A stretch of DNA of 64,000 nt from NCBI RefSeq assembly GCF_963676685.1, contig NC_092349.1, positions 84,766,604-84,830,603 on the forward strand, given 5' to 3'. The stretch comes from Mytilus edulis (taxonomy: Eukaryota; Mollusca; Bivalvia; Mytilida; Mytilidae). Below are positions 48,101-59,240 of this stretch, one piece after another. The notes beneath the pieces are model-generated. The model worked only from the letters and a program-made list of their open reading frames with translations. It ran no database searches and was not told the origin of the DNA. Each line of letters opens with the position of its first letter. Position 1 is the first letter of the stretch. Made by a program: the position numbers and the translations under genes.

Positions 48101-51100
48101 GTTCACTACTAGATTTATTAATAAGGGGAGATAACTACTTACCTTTGATAACAGCTGTTCAATCTCCATAGCCATTGTATCAAACATGTGTTCACTACTA
48201 GATTTATTAATAAGGGGAGATAACTACTTACCTTTGATAACAGCTGTTCAATCTCCATAGCCATTGTATCAAACATGTGTTCACTACTAGATTTATTAAT
48301 AAGGGGAGATAACTACTTACCTTTGATAACAGCTGTTCAATCTCCATAGCCATTGTATCAAACATGTGTTCACTACTAGATTTATTAATAAGGGGAGATA
48401 ACTACTTACCTTTGATAACAGCTGTTCAATCTCCATAGCCATTGTATCAAACATGTGTTCACTACTAGATTTATTAATAAGGGGAGATAACTACTTGCCT
48501 TTGATAACAGTTGTTCAATCTCCATAGCCATTGTATCAAACATGTGTTCACTACTAGATTTATTAATAAGGGGAGCTGACTCACTGAAAATATATCAGTT
48601 AACAACAAACATTAATTATAGTAATATTTACATATATACATGCTAAAATTATATCTGACAATTTCATATTGTACCAATTTTCATAATTTGCTGAAATTAA
48701 TAATCAACTTTGAATATGATTGAAACTAAATAATCAACTAAATTTTAGTTTTAATTGTAAAGATATTAACATATAGCATGTTCAGCAAGTAATACTTTTT
48801 ACAGAGTAAAAAAAGCCAAACTAAGGTGTAATATATCAAATAAAAATTCAAAAAGTTGGAATGTGTCTTTTCATCTTGTAATATAAATCTCATGATATTC
48901 TAGGACAAATTCACCAGAATTGAAGACAATGCTTACATAATCATGGATGCAAGACTTCACTTAACGATTTGTATACATATACATATATGTATGAGCAGCT
49001 GTGTATGAGTATGATTAAATAATGAAAGCAAGAAAAATCTTCTATGCTTTTATTATACAGGCATTCATGACTCAAATTTGCAATACTGAAAGGAAAGGTC
49101 TTACAACAAGCAAATACCAAGGTATAATAACTTTTAGTTTGGTTTTATCATTCCATAAATTATTTAGCCTGGCATCAAGGTCTTAACATGCACTTCATTA
49201 AATTCATAAGCTATGATTGTGTAATGTGTAACCTATAATTATATAATAAATCCATGCAGACAGCAAATAAATGTAAGACACAGAAAAAAGGAGGGGTAAA
49301 AATTTACTTTACTAGGAAAATCAAATGTCGAGTATAAAGCATCAGTGTAATTCAAAAATTGAAGTCCCCTCCCAGACCTCAGATCAACACCAATATTAAC
49401 CTACACTTTTTTCTCTCAATTCTGTTAAGCATTCTTAATCATCAAAACTGTATTTTAATTAAAAAATACATGTGTTGTGTTCATGTACAAATCTATCATG
49501 TGTATTACAGAGTCAGCATTATTCTCTTTCAAAGTCTAAATGTTAAATATGACCATCACCACTGTGAGAGATGTACTGAAGCTTTTAATTCCATGCTCAG
49601 GAAAGTACATGAATGGACTTCATCATATATGTATATGAATGAGTAAGCAGTTTCTCTAATTTTTAGCTGATTGGTATTTTCCTTGCCCAATTGATTTTTT
49701 TTTATCAAATTGTGGTTCACTTGATCATGTTGATCTCAATTCTTCATAGATCAAAAAGATTCATGAAGTTTTTAAAAGTAATTGAAAATGAAATTGAGGA
49801 CAACTAAAAAACATGTATCATCTAAAAATCATTAGGAGAAACAGATGCAAACACTGTAAATTTGTATTTTTTGGGATACAAGTTTTCTTCTCTCAAAAGT
49901 TACCCAACTTCTGCCTTCTATTTTATATTTGAAACATAAACTGTCTCTTGAGGAGTAATATTGTATCACGTTTGATCAGTAGTAGAATCTATATCATGAA
50001 TGTATATATATCATATGTATGAATGTCATGAAAGTTGAATGAGTTGCCCATCATGTAAAATAGTATGAAGTTACCTTTTAGTTAATGCGTGTTCCTCATT
50101 TGGTTTGCTAAATGATCATTACAAAATAAACCAATTAATCGTATGTACATTGCAATTATCATTTGTTAAAGTGAGGAGGGAAATATTAGAATGTCAGATT
50201 ATGAAAATTTTACTTTGTATATATTCAAACAGATTAATAGATTGAAGAAAAACAAGATAGAAATACCCTAAATAAATAAAAAATGAGTTGTTGTTTGTGC
50301 ACTTTGATAGCACATGTTAGTTTATTCACCAAATCTAACATAACATACATTTGTAAGCATTTTGGTTAATATTGCCAGGATACAAATGACTATAACATGT
50401 GTAGATATACAATCATGTACAATTGTACATGTAAAACAAAATTATATATCTACATGTATAATCAAATATTACTTGATACATACTTTCCATAATCAATATG
50501 TGAAGAATAATTTGTTCCTAGTTTACTGAAGGATACCAGCTTCAAATCAATCTCATTCTCTAACTGTCTTGCTTGTTTACGTAAATCTGAAATAAATATG
50601 GACCATAATTTGCTATTGGGCTCCGTTTCCTATAACTATAGAAAAGTGATAAAATTTGAATTACTGTAAGAAAAGTTGTAACTACATCTAAAGATGCCAT
50701 TATTTTTATTAACATACAAGTGTATGCTACTCTTCCCTAGAAAAAAAATTGAAATATACGAATTTCAAAGATTCTACAACCGTATTTTTGTGTCGTTTCT
50801 CGCGTTACTTTTTGCTTCCGAAGAGCATAACGCTGACTGATTTATAGATAATCGTCACCGGCACATTCGTAACTCTTGCTTTCAAATAACAAAGAACATC
50901 GACCAATAAGAATAGTGAGAAGAAAATGCCGAGAACTATAAGTATTTATGTAGCAGATGTAAGAACAGTGGCGTGATTTTTGTGTCTGATTTCGTAACGC
51001 AAATTTTAGATGATGTAATCTGCTTTGTTGTAATAGAATTCTTAAAAACAATATGCAAATATGAACTCTCGCGAGATGTTCAAACAGGTAAATCAGAGAT

Positions 51101-54100
51101 GATGTACATTCTTGTTTTGATCTTCGTAATAATTAAGTAAGAAAATGACGTTATCGTTATGCGTTACATTTCACACGAAACAGAAGTCCAGTTATTTATT
51201 AAAATTGTTTTTGTCCTTAAGTTCTAATCATTTCCGGTCATACGTGAAACATGTGACTAACATGTGATCACGCCCTTACAGCCGGACATACGATATACTA
51301 GTTCTAAACATTGTTTTTGTTTCCAACGGGATGTTAGCAAACATAATCTGTAGACTTGTTTCGACTTGTTTAAAAAAGGAAAATACAATTTTCAAAAAGA
51401 TTTGCCGGGGGTCTATTATTATTCCTATGTGCATAATGTTACATACGATCTTGTGTGAAAATAAATGCCCAATGACTTGACAAAATCGATTTCAAATTTG
51501 ACCGACGTTTAAACACACTACGTTTCCCAATAACGATGTAAAGGGTCCTTGGAAAATTCAATCGAAATTACGTCTCTTATCATGGTGCCGATGTTCGTTG
51601 GATTGATTTTGCTTCAGCAGTAAATATTACTGGATATTTTAAGTGAATAAAGATAATTAAATGAAAAATGCATGTTAATATACCGTTACACTAGGAATGT
51701 ACAAAGTTGGTAACTTTGTCACAATTTTTAATTATTTTTTTTTATTCATGTTCTGCAAACACTTTTCAGAAACGCAATAAACTTGTCAAAGGAAAAGTAA
51801 ACTTTTACCAGGCATGACTTGAAAGGAATACTTTATTGATTTTAGCCCACTAAAGTAGGTTAAAATGTGGAAACCATGTAGATGGTGTACAGGTCACAAA
51901 TATCACATGGTGCCTATTTTAAAGATTTTAATTCCAAGTTAAAAGTTTTTTTCTTTACTGGATTTAAAGAATTTTACATTGCCAATGATTTGGAATAAAT
52001 TTTATATAACTGGAATTTCAAAATCAAATATAAATATATTTTTTTGGCCAAAACATCAAGATACAATGATTATGGTATCCTGTATCAATGAAGAAAATAT
52101 GGAAAATTCTGAATAAATTGTACTAATTGTTTTCAAAACAAGCACATATTTAGGAGTTTTATAATACTGTTACATTTAAGATGGATTTTAAGAAAAAGTA
52201 TACTGTTCAGATTATTTTAAGCAGATTTTGCAATAAAATAAAACTAAAAAAATGCTTTCGGTTTCTTATGGTTTCCTGTCACGTTTAAAAAAAACTTTAA
52301 TATAACATTGAAAATAGATTTTAAATATTAACATGAAGCAAGTAACACTAGTAATGGTGTTTATTTATGCCTTTTGAATTATATTGTGCAAAATAAAGAA
52401 AATAATGATTGGTTTCCTGTTTGGTTTCCTGTCACGTAAACGGTGAAACAAAATGTATTAATTTTTTCTCGAAAAACTCAATTGTTCCATTCATACTATT
52501 CTAACACCAACACAACCCACAAAATAAAAGTTAAAATTTTAGAACTTATAAAAAAGGATACAAAAAGAAACCAAAGGCCGAATACCAAATTATGGTCCAT
52601 ATGTTTTCTTTTAAAAAAACTATTTTTTCCATATTACAGTAAGTGGACTTTATTTGATATATTGTACCATGAAAAAATATCACAGGAAGAAATGTGAATT
52701 CAGCTTAAACTAAAACCAGTTTAATTTAAACAAAAACAAGTTTTATAGCATGTACAATGTTGTTTATCAAATCACAAATACCATGTATATAATTCTTTGT
52801 TTTAACTCACATCAACATGTTTTGCAAACTTAAGATCTTAAGATATCCAACTAGCTTATTTGTTATTTTACCAATTTTGTTCTATTTCTGATTATGAAAC
52901 CTTTGACTTTGAAGTTGACAGTCACTTAGAATGTTTGATGGATTTGGATATTTTAGGTTCTTATTTTGGTAATAAATTTTTAAAGTTCTTCATCGGATTC
53001 CATGGCGTCTTAGAACAAAAAAAAAAAATAGTCTTTCTAGACGTCATAGTTATTTGGACTACTGATGACCGATGAAAAAAATGCCCACATACATGAAGGC
53101 ACTGCAAATTAAGGCCTTTGAATTGGTCATTGGGAAAGCCCTTAGCAATCAGATATCTGGCCCTGTCTACTGGAAATAAATTTCCTATGCATTTTTAAAA
53201 TTTGAATACTCTTTCGACTCTGTTCAGACCAGTACGACAGTACTTAGCTACTAAAGTAAACAAATTAGAGTGTCCCCTACTTATAATCAGGATAACACTA
53301 TATGTAATGAATCGTGTGATATGCAAATGTGTCATTTAGGTGGTAAGTTTACACACTGTTTTCTTATATAAGGTACCATATGGTTTGGTTTAAATTATTA
53401 GGATTTATTTATTAAGGTTCATCATAACCTTTGGGCTAAAATGGCCGTATTTACACCCCGAATTTTACTCTGAGTACAGACTAACCTATACACCTGCAAC
53501 AGTTTTAAGGGATGGCAGGAACTAGATATTTAAATTTTAAATGCATCTTATGTTTCAGAAAATTATAAACTTTTCTAGATTTTGCTATCCATTTTTTTTT
53601 CGTTCCTGCAGAAGGTGCAAAAATTAACTAAGTAGTGAAAACGATTGAGAAGCTCCCCTCATATAATCAATGTTGTGAGTGGTATTGATTTAAATGGACA
53701 ATAGATGGACAATAGACACCTGTAAACAATAGGTGATTTAACAGGTTTAAACTGTGTAACTGAGTGGACCGTATCAAATGAAATTCGGGTGTTTGTTTAT
53801 TTTGCTATCTTCTGCAGACTGGAAAAAAATGAACATCAAAATCCAGGTAAGTTTATAATTTTCTGAAACGTAGACTTCATATAACTTTTATATATCTAGT
53901 TCCTGCCATGCCTTAAAACTTTCCTGGATGTACTAGTTTGTCTGTACTCATAGTAATTTTGGAGGTGTAAACACGGCCATATTTTTCAATTCCTTATGAT
54001 GAACCTTAACAGTCATGACAGGATGTAAACAACTAAACAAAGGGCACTGTGGAAAGGCCATTTGAAATATTTCAGAAAAAGTCATGACATCCTTATGTTC

Positions 54101-54208
54101 ATTGAATCAATAATGTAAAGTATGTATAGTTCTCTTCACAAAGTATGCCATGGCACGGTAAACTACGCAAAATAATGCACCTTCCCATAGGTTTCCCATA
54201 TCTGCCAT
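41660..54208 (-). CDS. GOSR1: Golgi SNAP receptor complex member 1 (GS28)
   Basis: Join (minus): 54,208-54,181; 50,586-50,484; 48,583-48,499; 46,171-45,972; 44,579-44,508; 43,683-43,654; 43,005-42,923; 41,784-41,660. Phases agree at all seven junctions and total 726 nt, 241 residues, close to the ~250 of vertebrate GS28. It is a Qb-SNARE acting on Golgi membranes in ER-Golgi and intra-Golgi fusion. Diagnostic text: WEDLRKQARQLENEIDLKLV, MFDTMAMEIEQLL, LHTLQRHRDILQDYSHEFHK, IREREDLLGSVRRDI, IAIATKENLQSQRKVL (zero-layer Gln185), INLRKRRD and a C-terminal anchor IILASVIATCVIILLLYAFH. Donors are GT except exon 3, which uses GCAAGT. Exon 1 (MADMGNLWE) is small but in phase with WED. Intron 3 begins with an array of exon 3 copies. 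Confidence 0.96.
41919..42155. repeat. Direct repeat pair in GOSR1 intron 7
   Basis: 'aataactctcacttggtagc' plus 'tggtgg' occurs at 41,918 and 42,120, about 200 bp apart, with diverged sequence between. The 134-residue minus frame at 42,726-43,130 is exon 7 read through its donor. Confidence 0.6.
43795..44060 (+). repeat. Helitron-like repeat in GOSR1 intron 6-5 region
   Basis: Starts 'aactagaatgtgtccatag', includes 'agtttcaagttgattg' and 'cttcatcaaaaactacctt', and ends 'gcccctctactaggtgcagc'. The core matches the two-unit repeat at 18,375-18,725. It lies between exons 6 and 5 of GOSR1. Confidence 0.65.
44393..44492. repeat. ~50-bp tandem duplication in GOSR1 intron 5
   Basis: 'agctaacaccaaatagt' followed by 'cctattttctttatgcatc' occurs twice back to back, ending 15 bp before the exon 5 donor region. 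Confidence 0.85.
45079..45719. mobile_element. MITE with long inverted termini GGCC-A(n)-TAGGTGTGTTTCC in GOSR1 intron 4
   Basis: The left end GGCCA(10)TAGGTGTGTTTCC is inverted at the right end near 45,690-45,719, over about 28 bp. TGA flanks both sides. The interior has T runs (about 28 T at 45,147 and a shorter run near 45,620) and 'aaaaaattagggtcgg' in both arms. The frames of 115 and 131 residues crossing it are artefacts. Confidence 0.8.
45725..46335. repeat. Two opposed SINE-like pieces flanking GOSR1 exon 4
   Basis: A forward tail ('gagagttatctcattagcaa') lies at 45,745-45,800. The opposite end of the same family ('gatgtggtatcattgccaat', 'gacacaactctccactagag') runs forward at 46,205-46,330, just upstream of the exon 4 acceptor. 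Confidence 0.65.
47248..48580 (-). repeat. 89-bp tandem array: 15 copies of GOSR1 exon 3 with its splice donor
   Basis: The period is exactly 89 bp (first 'acctttgata' at 47,251, last equivalent at 48,497). On the minus strand each unit holds 76 of the 85 bases of exon 3 (from TCCCCTTATT to TATCAAAG) followed by 13 bases starting GTAAGTAGTTATC. Units are almost identical: units 2, 7 and 15 have CAACTG for CAGCTG, unit 8 has one extra change. Unit 15 alone has the true acceptor (TTTTCAG|TGAGTCAGC), and its donor is GC. Unit 1 alone runs into unique intron sequence (GTAAGAATTC). Confidence 0.97.
48600..50483 (-). other. GOSR1 intron 2, no further feature
   Basis: AT-rich intron sequence between exon 2 and the exon 3 array. 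The 95-residue plus frame at 49,359-49,646 has no homology I recognise. Confidence 0.5.
50587..53411 (-). other. GOSR1 intron 1, largely unique
   Basis: No exon was recognised. 'ggtttcctgtcacgt' occurs at 52,270 and 52,423, suggesting a decayed repeat. A plus-strand frame at 52,860-53,075 may be repeat-derived coding text but is not identified. Confidence 0.4.
53412..54009. mobile_element. Fold-back MITE with TTAA ends in GOSR1 intron 1
   Basis: TTAAGGTTCATCATAA at 53,412-53,427 is inverted at the right end (53,994-54,009). Homology between arms continues inward imperfectly for about 185 bp (for example 'gatggcaggaactagatat' versus the reverse of 'atatctagttcctgccatg'). TTAA on both sides fits a piggyBac-type target. 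It sits about 170 bp from GOSR1 exon 1. Confidence 0.85.
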
Positions 54209-54679
54209 TACTTCCACGGTGTCGTAATCTCGCGAGAATTATGTTTGAACCAAAGACGGATTGATGACGAGAAGAGTCCGGAAAGCAATACAAACCGTTC
54301 AAATTCAAAGTTAATTAGTTTCAGGATTATGCAAGACGTTGTTAATTGATTAATTAGTTATTTATTCCCTAGTTTTCAATATTTGAAAATCTTTTATTTA
54401 TCAGTTAATATTATAAAAAAACAACATTAAAAACAAAATTGATATGTTCTTCCTGAAACTACTACATCTCAGGTTCTTCATAGTTTTTTCTTATTTAAAA
54501 AATCGATTTATAAATTTATAAAAGAATAATTTGTCAGAACGATTAAAACAATAAGGTTGCTAATACAATGCAAAATTCATCAGTTGAAAAATTATTAGAA
54601 TCGACATCCTAAGTCCGTATTCGGAGATAAAGGGGCAATGAAGTCTCTTCACGACAAATAATATATCTTGTTGTTTCTC

Positions 54680-55165
54680 AGTGCAGACAATGAATTGTAT
54701 ATTCATACAATTCCTTGGTGCAGACAAAGCTTCAAACAATATTCTTATTATGCATCATGTTGAATGTGGGCGGTATTTTGGAAAATATATAGTTTTTTGT
54801 AATCCTGTTAATGCAAGTGCCTTATCAACAAAAATGATCAAAGAATTAGGAATACATCATCACTCGGGTAATGAACGTAATTTTTGACGAGTCTGAAAAT
54901 AAGACTTTCTACACCGAGGAACATGTGATCAGTAAGCTAGACTTTCTCTTTAACAACATTTATCAAATTCGGAGGTGGATTATTTTCAAGCAGGTTGTCG
55001 ACTTTCCTATCATGGGAACAAATTATGCACCTCTCCTGAACAACATTGTTTAATGTGTCGGGAGTTCCTTCAAACACTTGTAAAACACAAGCAGATCAAT
55101 TAGTTATTAGTAGATCATTTAATTTCACCTTCTGTTGTAAGTAACATACTAAAACATCTGGACAC
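54680..55165 (+). pseudogene. Reverse-transcriptase remnant (Penelope-like/related)
   Basis: Plus-strand text includes FLGADKASNNILI near 54,711, then TEEHVISKLDFLFNNIYQI near 54,915 and IMGTNYAPLLNNI near 55,010, a mutated form of the 'PMGTNCAPLLADL' motif of an RT family common in molluscs. Frameshifts and stops break it and both ends are missing. Confidence 0.65.
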
Positions 55166-55365
55166 ACATAACAGGGGGGGGGGGGCAAGGGGTTTAACTG
55201 TTATGCTGTTATGGGGCAATTGAATTCTTTGTTATCTGTTATATTGAAAATATATTTGCTGTTAGCTGTTATTGTCTTATTCTTTGTTAGCTGTTATTGG
55301 GCTATTATTTTTTTTGTTATCTGTTATTGTGATAATGTATTTGCTGTTAACTGTTATTGAAAATT
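55166..55365 (+). repeat. Poly-G tract and irregular 'CTGTTAT' repeats
   Basis: A G run with 'caaggggtttaactgttatg' is followed by many 'gttatctgttat' and 'ttagctgttattg' units. A related stretch lies at 59,165-59,240, where the poly-tract is C and the 'caagggg' motif is inverted. Confidence 0.6.
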
Positions 55366-56047
55366 GGAATGTTAGCATTTTTTTGACAGTCAATATTCGG
55401 TATAAATTGAAGATCATTGGCCATTGGGGTCTACCACTACTAATATGTTTGTCCCGTATTCAGAGAAGAATTCCATTAACATATACCCATCACAGAAGTG
55501 AGGTCCAGGACAATTCAAGTATATCTTATGATTATCCTTTGTAATAAATTCCATTTTTTTATGAATGTGTATTTAGAATTATCTTAATTTTTTGTATGAG
55601 AATAATGTTCCTTGTTTTCCGTACGAACATATTAAATTAAAACAATTCTTAATATGACAAAAAGGAAAACATATGGCAAGGAATATCTGACAAGGATCTC
55701 AATTAAGGACTAGGTCCTAACAACCACTTCACCTTTTATATAATATGGTACATAGACTCAGCTCTGTGATTCTTTTCAAAGCAGAACCAAATGCATTGTA
55801 CAATGAAAGTTCCAACCATGTACTTGTGTCCGAAGCTGCACATAACTCATTACAAACAAAGATTTATTTCGTTTCAAGCCATTGTTTCCCTACTAAACTA
55901 TGTATTCTACTTACTAGTACACTTGGTACAATCAAAAACCTCAGCTGATAAAAAATTGTTCAAATAAGGCCTTTGAAAATAGTGGAATAAATTGCTTTTA
56001 GAGTGTCAAAATTCGTTCGAAGTACTTGATAAATTGCATGCTTATAA

Positions 56048-58440
56048 TTGGTGCTTTTGATTTTTCTACCCTATATACCACTTTGCCTCATAGTTTTATT
56101 TGCTAGTTCTGAAGAAAATCGTCAAATTATGAAATCTTCGGAGAAACAATACAAAAAAACTTTAGATAAAGCAATTATTGCACATAGAAAGAAAATGACA
56201 AAAAAAATTAACACCTTGATATCCAATAACTCAAAAGAGTATTGGAAATTACTTAACAGTAGAAAAAAGAGAGACCAACCTGACATCCCTATCAACAAAT
56301 TATTCGATTTTTTTTAAAAATCTGAACGCCGCCCCAGAAATTGAGGAAAATACAAATATTCCAACTCTAAACCCGAATGATGTCGATAGGCTTAATGGAA
56401 ATTTAAACAGAGGAATTTCTAAAGACGAAATTCTTAAGGGCATCAAAAACCTGAAAAATGATAAAGCATTTGGGGATGATCGTATAATAAACGAATATAT
56501 CAAGTCTACAGCTAGTTTATTCATTGAATTATACGAAACATTATTTAACGTTATATTTCGCACTGGTATTATACCAGACAGTTGGCTAATCGGTTACATT
56601 AAGCCTGTTTATAAAAATAAAGGTAGCAAGTTGGACCCCAAAATTTTTAGACCAATTACCATTTTAAGTTGTATGGGGAAACTTTTTACCGCAATTTTAT
56701 GCGAGCGACTAAATCTTTTCTCTGAAGAATTCATGATTTTAAACGAAAACCAATGTGGTTTTAGAAAGGGTTGTTTAACAACCGATAATTTATTTGTGAT
56801 TCATATGGCGAGATGCACTGTGGTACAAAATGCTTTTAAATAATATGAATGGGTGTATGTATAATGTAATTGTAAATATGTATCAAGGTACAAAGTCATG
56901 TATTTCATATAACAATGCCTTATCTGATTTCTTCCCATGTAGTAACGGGGTTAGACAAGGCGAACATTTATCGCCTTTTCTTTTTTCTTTATTTTTAAAT
57001 GATCTTGATTCTTTTTTGCAAAACTGTAACCTTGAGGGCCTAACATCAGTGTCAAACGAGCTCGAGGAAAAACTTGACATTTTTTTAAAACTTTTTATCA
57101 TTCTGTACGCTGATGATACTGTTTTGATGGCCGAATCAGAAACTGAACTCCAAAAACTTTTAGATTGTTTCCAAGATTACACAGATATATGGAAGCTTAA
57201 AGTTAATGTTGATAAAACAAAGGTCGTGGTTTTTTCAAGGAGACGACCATCATGTAATTTTCAATTTTATTTAATGGCAAAAAACTGGATATTATTGATG
57301 AATTTAACTACTTAGGAATAGTTCTAACAAGAACAGGCAATTTTAATAAAACAAAACAGTTTAATGTAGAAAAAGCTACCAAGGGTCTTTACGAAGTGTT
57401 AAGACTAGGTCGTCTACACAATCTTTCTATATATAGCCAGCTAGATTTATTTGATAAAATGGTAAAGCCAATACTACTGTACGGTTGTGAAGTATGGGGT
57501 ATTGGCAATAACGACATGATTGAAAGGGTACATCAAAAATTTTGTAAATTGTTATTAAGTCTGAAAACATCTACACCCTCTTATATGATTTATGGGGAGC
57601 TTGGGAGATATCCTATAGACTTGGACATAAAAACTAGATTGACTTCATTTTGGGGGAAATTAAACTCTGGTAAAGAGACAAAACTATCATATATTTTATA
57701 TAAATTGTGCTATCACATGTCTATTAATGACAATGTGAATTTTTCATGGTTAAACAGAATAAAGACTATTCTGATCGAATGTGGTATCCCGAATGTATGG
57801 GAAACGCAATCTTTTATAAATAGCAAGTGGTTAGTTTCATTCATCAAACTTAGACTCAAAGATCAGTATGTACAAGTCTGGCATTCTTTACTTGAAAACT
57901 CGCCAAAAGCACTAAATTACAAACTTTTTAAAGATTTTTTTGGAAAGGAAGATTATTTTGAAATTCTTGGGAACAAACTGTCTATTGATTTGTGTAGATT
58001 TAGGACCACAAATCACAAGCTCCCTATTGAACAGGGTAGATGGAACAATATAGTTAGAAACAATAGAATTTGTCTTCTATGTAATAAAAATGATATTCAA
58101 TTTGGTGATGAATTGCATTATATATTTAGAATGTAAATACTTTGAAGAAAACAGGAAACATTGTCTGTCACATTATTATTTAAAAAATGCAAATATTGTC
58201 AAATACAAACAGATTATGTCTTCAAAAAACAAATCAGTATTGATTAAATTATGTAAATTCATAAAGATTATTAACACAGGTGTATGTGCTCCTGGCTAAA
58301 ATGGACTTCATATATTGTCTTAGCAACTATTTTGTTTGTTCTGTCTTGTTGTAAATATTGTACATAATTGCATGTCTTCTCTATACCTATGTATATGGTT
58401 TATTGAGAATAAAAAGATATATATATTAAGAAAAATTCAC
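56048..58440 (+). pseudogene. LINE (non-LTR) reverse transcriptase, 5'-truncated and internally deleted
   Basis: Plus-strand text reads KEYWKLLNSRKKRDQPDIP, LKNDKAFGDDRIINEYI, FRPITILSCMGKLFTAIL, NENQCGFRKGCLTTDN, then VRQGEHLSPFLFSLFLNDLD, ILYADDTVLMAESETELQKL, VKPILLYGCEVWG and a C-terminal RICLLCNKN..ELHY zinc-like motif. Between TTDNLFVIHM (about 56,810) and WYKMLLNNMNG (about 56,820) some 25-30 residues are missing, including RT motif A with its first catalytic Asp. Further frameshifts occur near 56,315 and 57,275. The endonuclease domain is absent. The 3' end is AT-rich near 58,400-58,440. The clade is not assigned. Confidence 0.85.
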
Positions 58441-59160
58441 ACACCTCATTAAATGGTCATTTAGAAAAAGTCAGAATATTCAAACTCTTTTAGGTCACTT
58501 TTTTTTATTAGCAACAAAGGGAGCTTCAGTCAATATATATAAACAATACACCAACGTTTCATGAGAACTGCTCAAAACATTTTTGTGTTAATGTCTGAAA
58601 TCTGGAAAATCACCCCTTTTTAATTAATAAAACCCGTTTACTCGGAAACGTAAAATCTAAAATTTATAAAAATTTAAAGTTACCTCATGTTAATAGATAT
58701 AAACAATTCACCAAAATTCCTTGCTTTGTGAAAGCATTTTTGAGATATTGTCAGAAAACTGGAAAAAAACACCAATTTTATTGAATAAAAACCCAATACC
58801 CAGAAACTTAAAATCTAAAATTTATAAAAAAAAAAAAAAAAAAAAAAGGGAGCTCACGTCTATAGATATAAACAATTTCCCAAAGTTTAATGCAAATGGT
58901 TAAAAAGTTTATGTCCGACATGTTGACAACAGACGGACAACAGTATACCATAATACGTTCCGTAAACGAGCATATAAAAAATATTATAATATATTGAGTA
59001 GTAATTTAAACAGATTTTAGATACATAAATTAATATACTAAAAACATAGTCATAAAAAATGGAATGCATTACAAAGGATTATATCCGTAATAAGAAATAC
59101 TGATTTGTCAAAGACCGGATTATTTTAATATTTCATTTACTGTTTTCTGTTTTTGTCGAT
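58441..59160. other. Repeat-like spacer between two LINEs
   Basis: Two diverged direct repeats ('tcaccccttttt..aaacccgttta' near 58,610 and 'aacaccaattttattgaataaaaacccaata' near 58,765) with 'ctaaaatttataaaa' in each. An A run of about 22 lies at 58,826. No gene. Confidence 0.45.
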
Positions 59161-59240
59161 TTTAATTCCTTGTTATCTGTTATGAGCCAAATCAATTTGC
59201 TGTTTTGCTGTTATTGGGACCCCCTTGCCCCCCCCCCCCC
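59160..59240 (+). repeat. 'CTGTTAT' repeat and poly-C tract
   Basis: 'ccttgttatctgttatgagc' and 'tttgctgttattgggaccc' precede 'ccttg' and a run of about 14 C. It resembles 55,166-55,365 with the homopolymer end inverted. Confidence 0.55.

Noticed and set aside
54099..54308. 69-residue minus frame over the GOSR1 first exon
   Set aside because: It is a different frame; the real start is the ATG at 54,208 giving MADMGNLWE.
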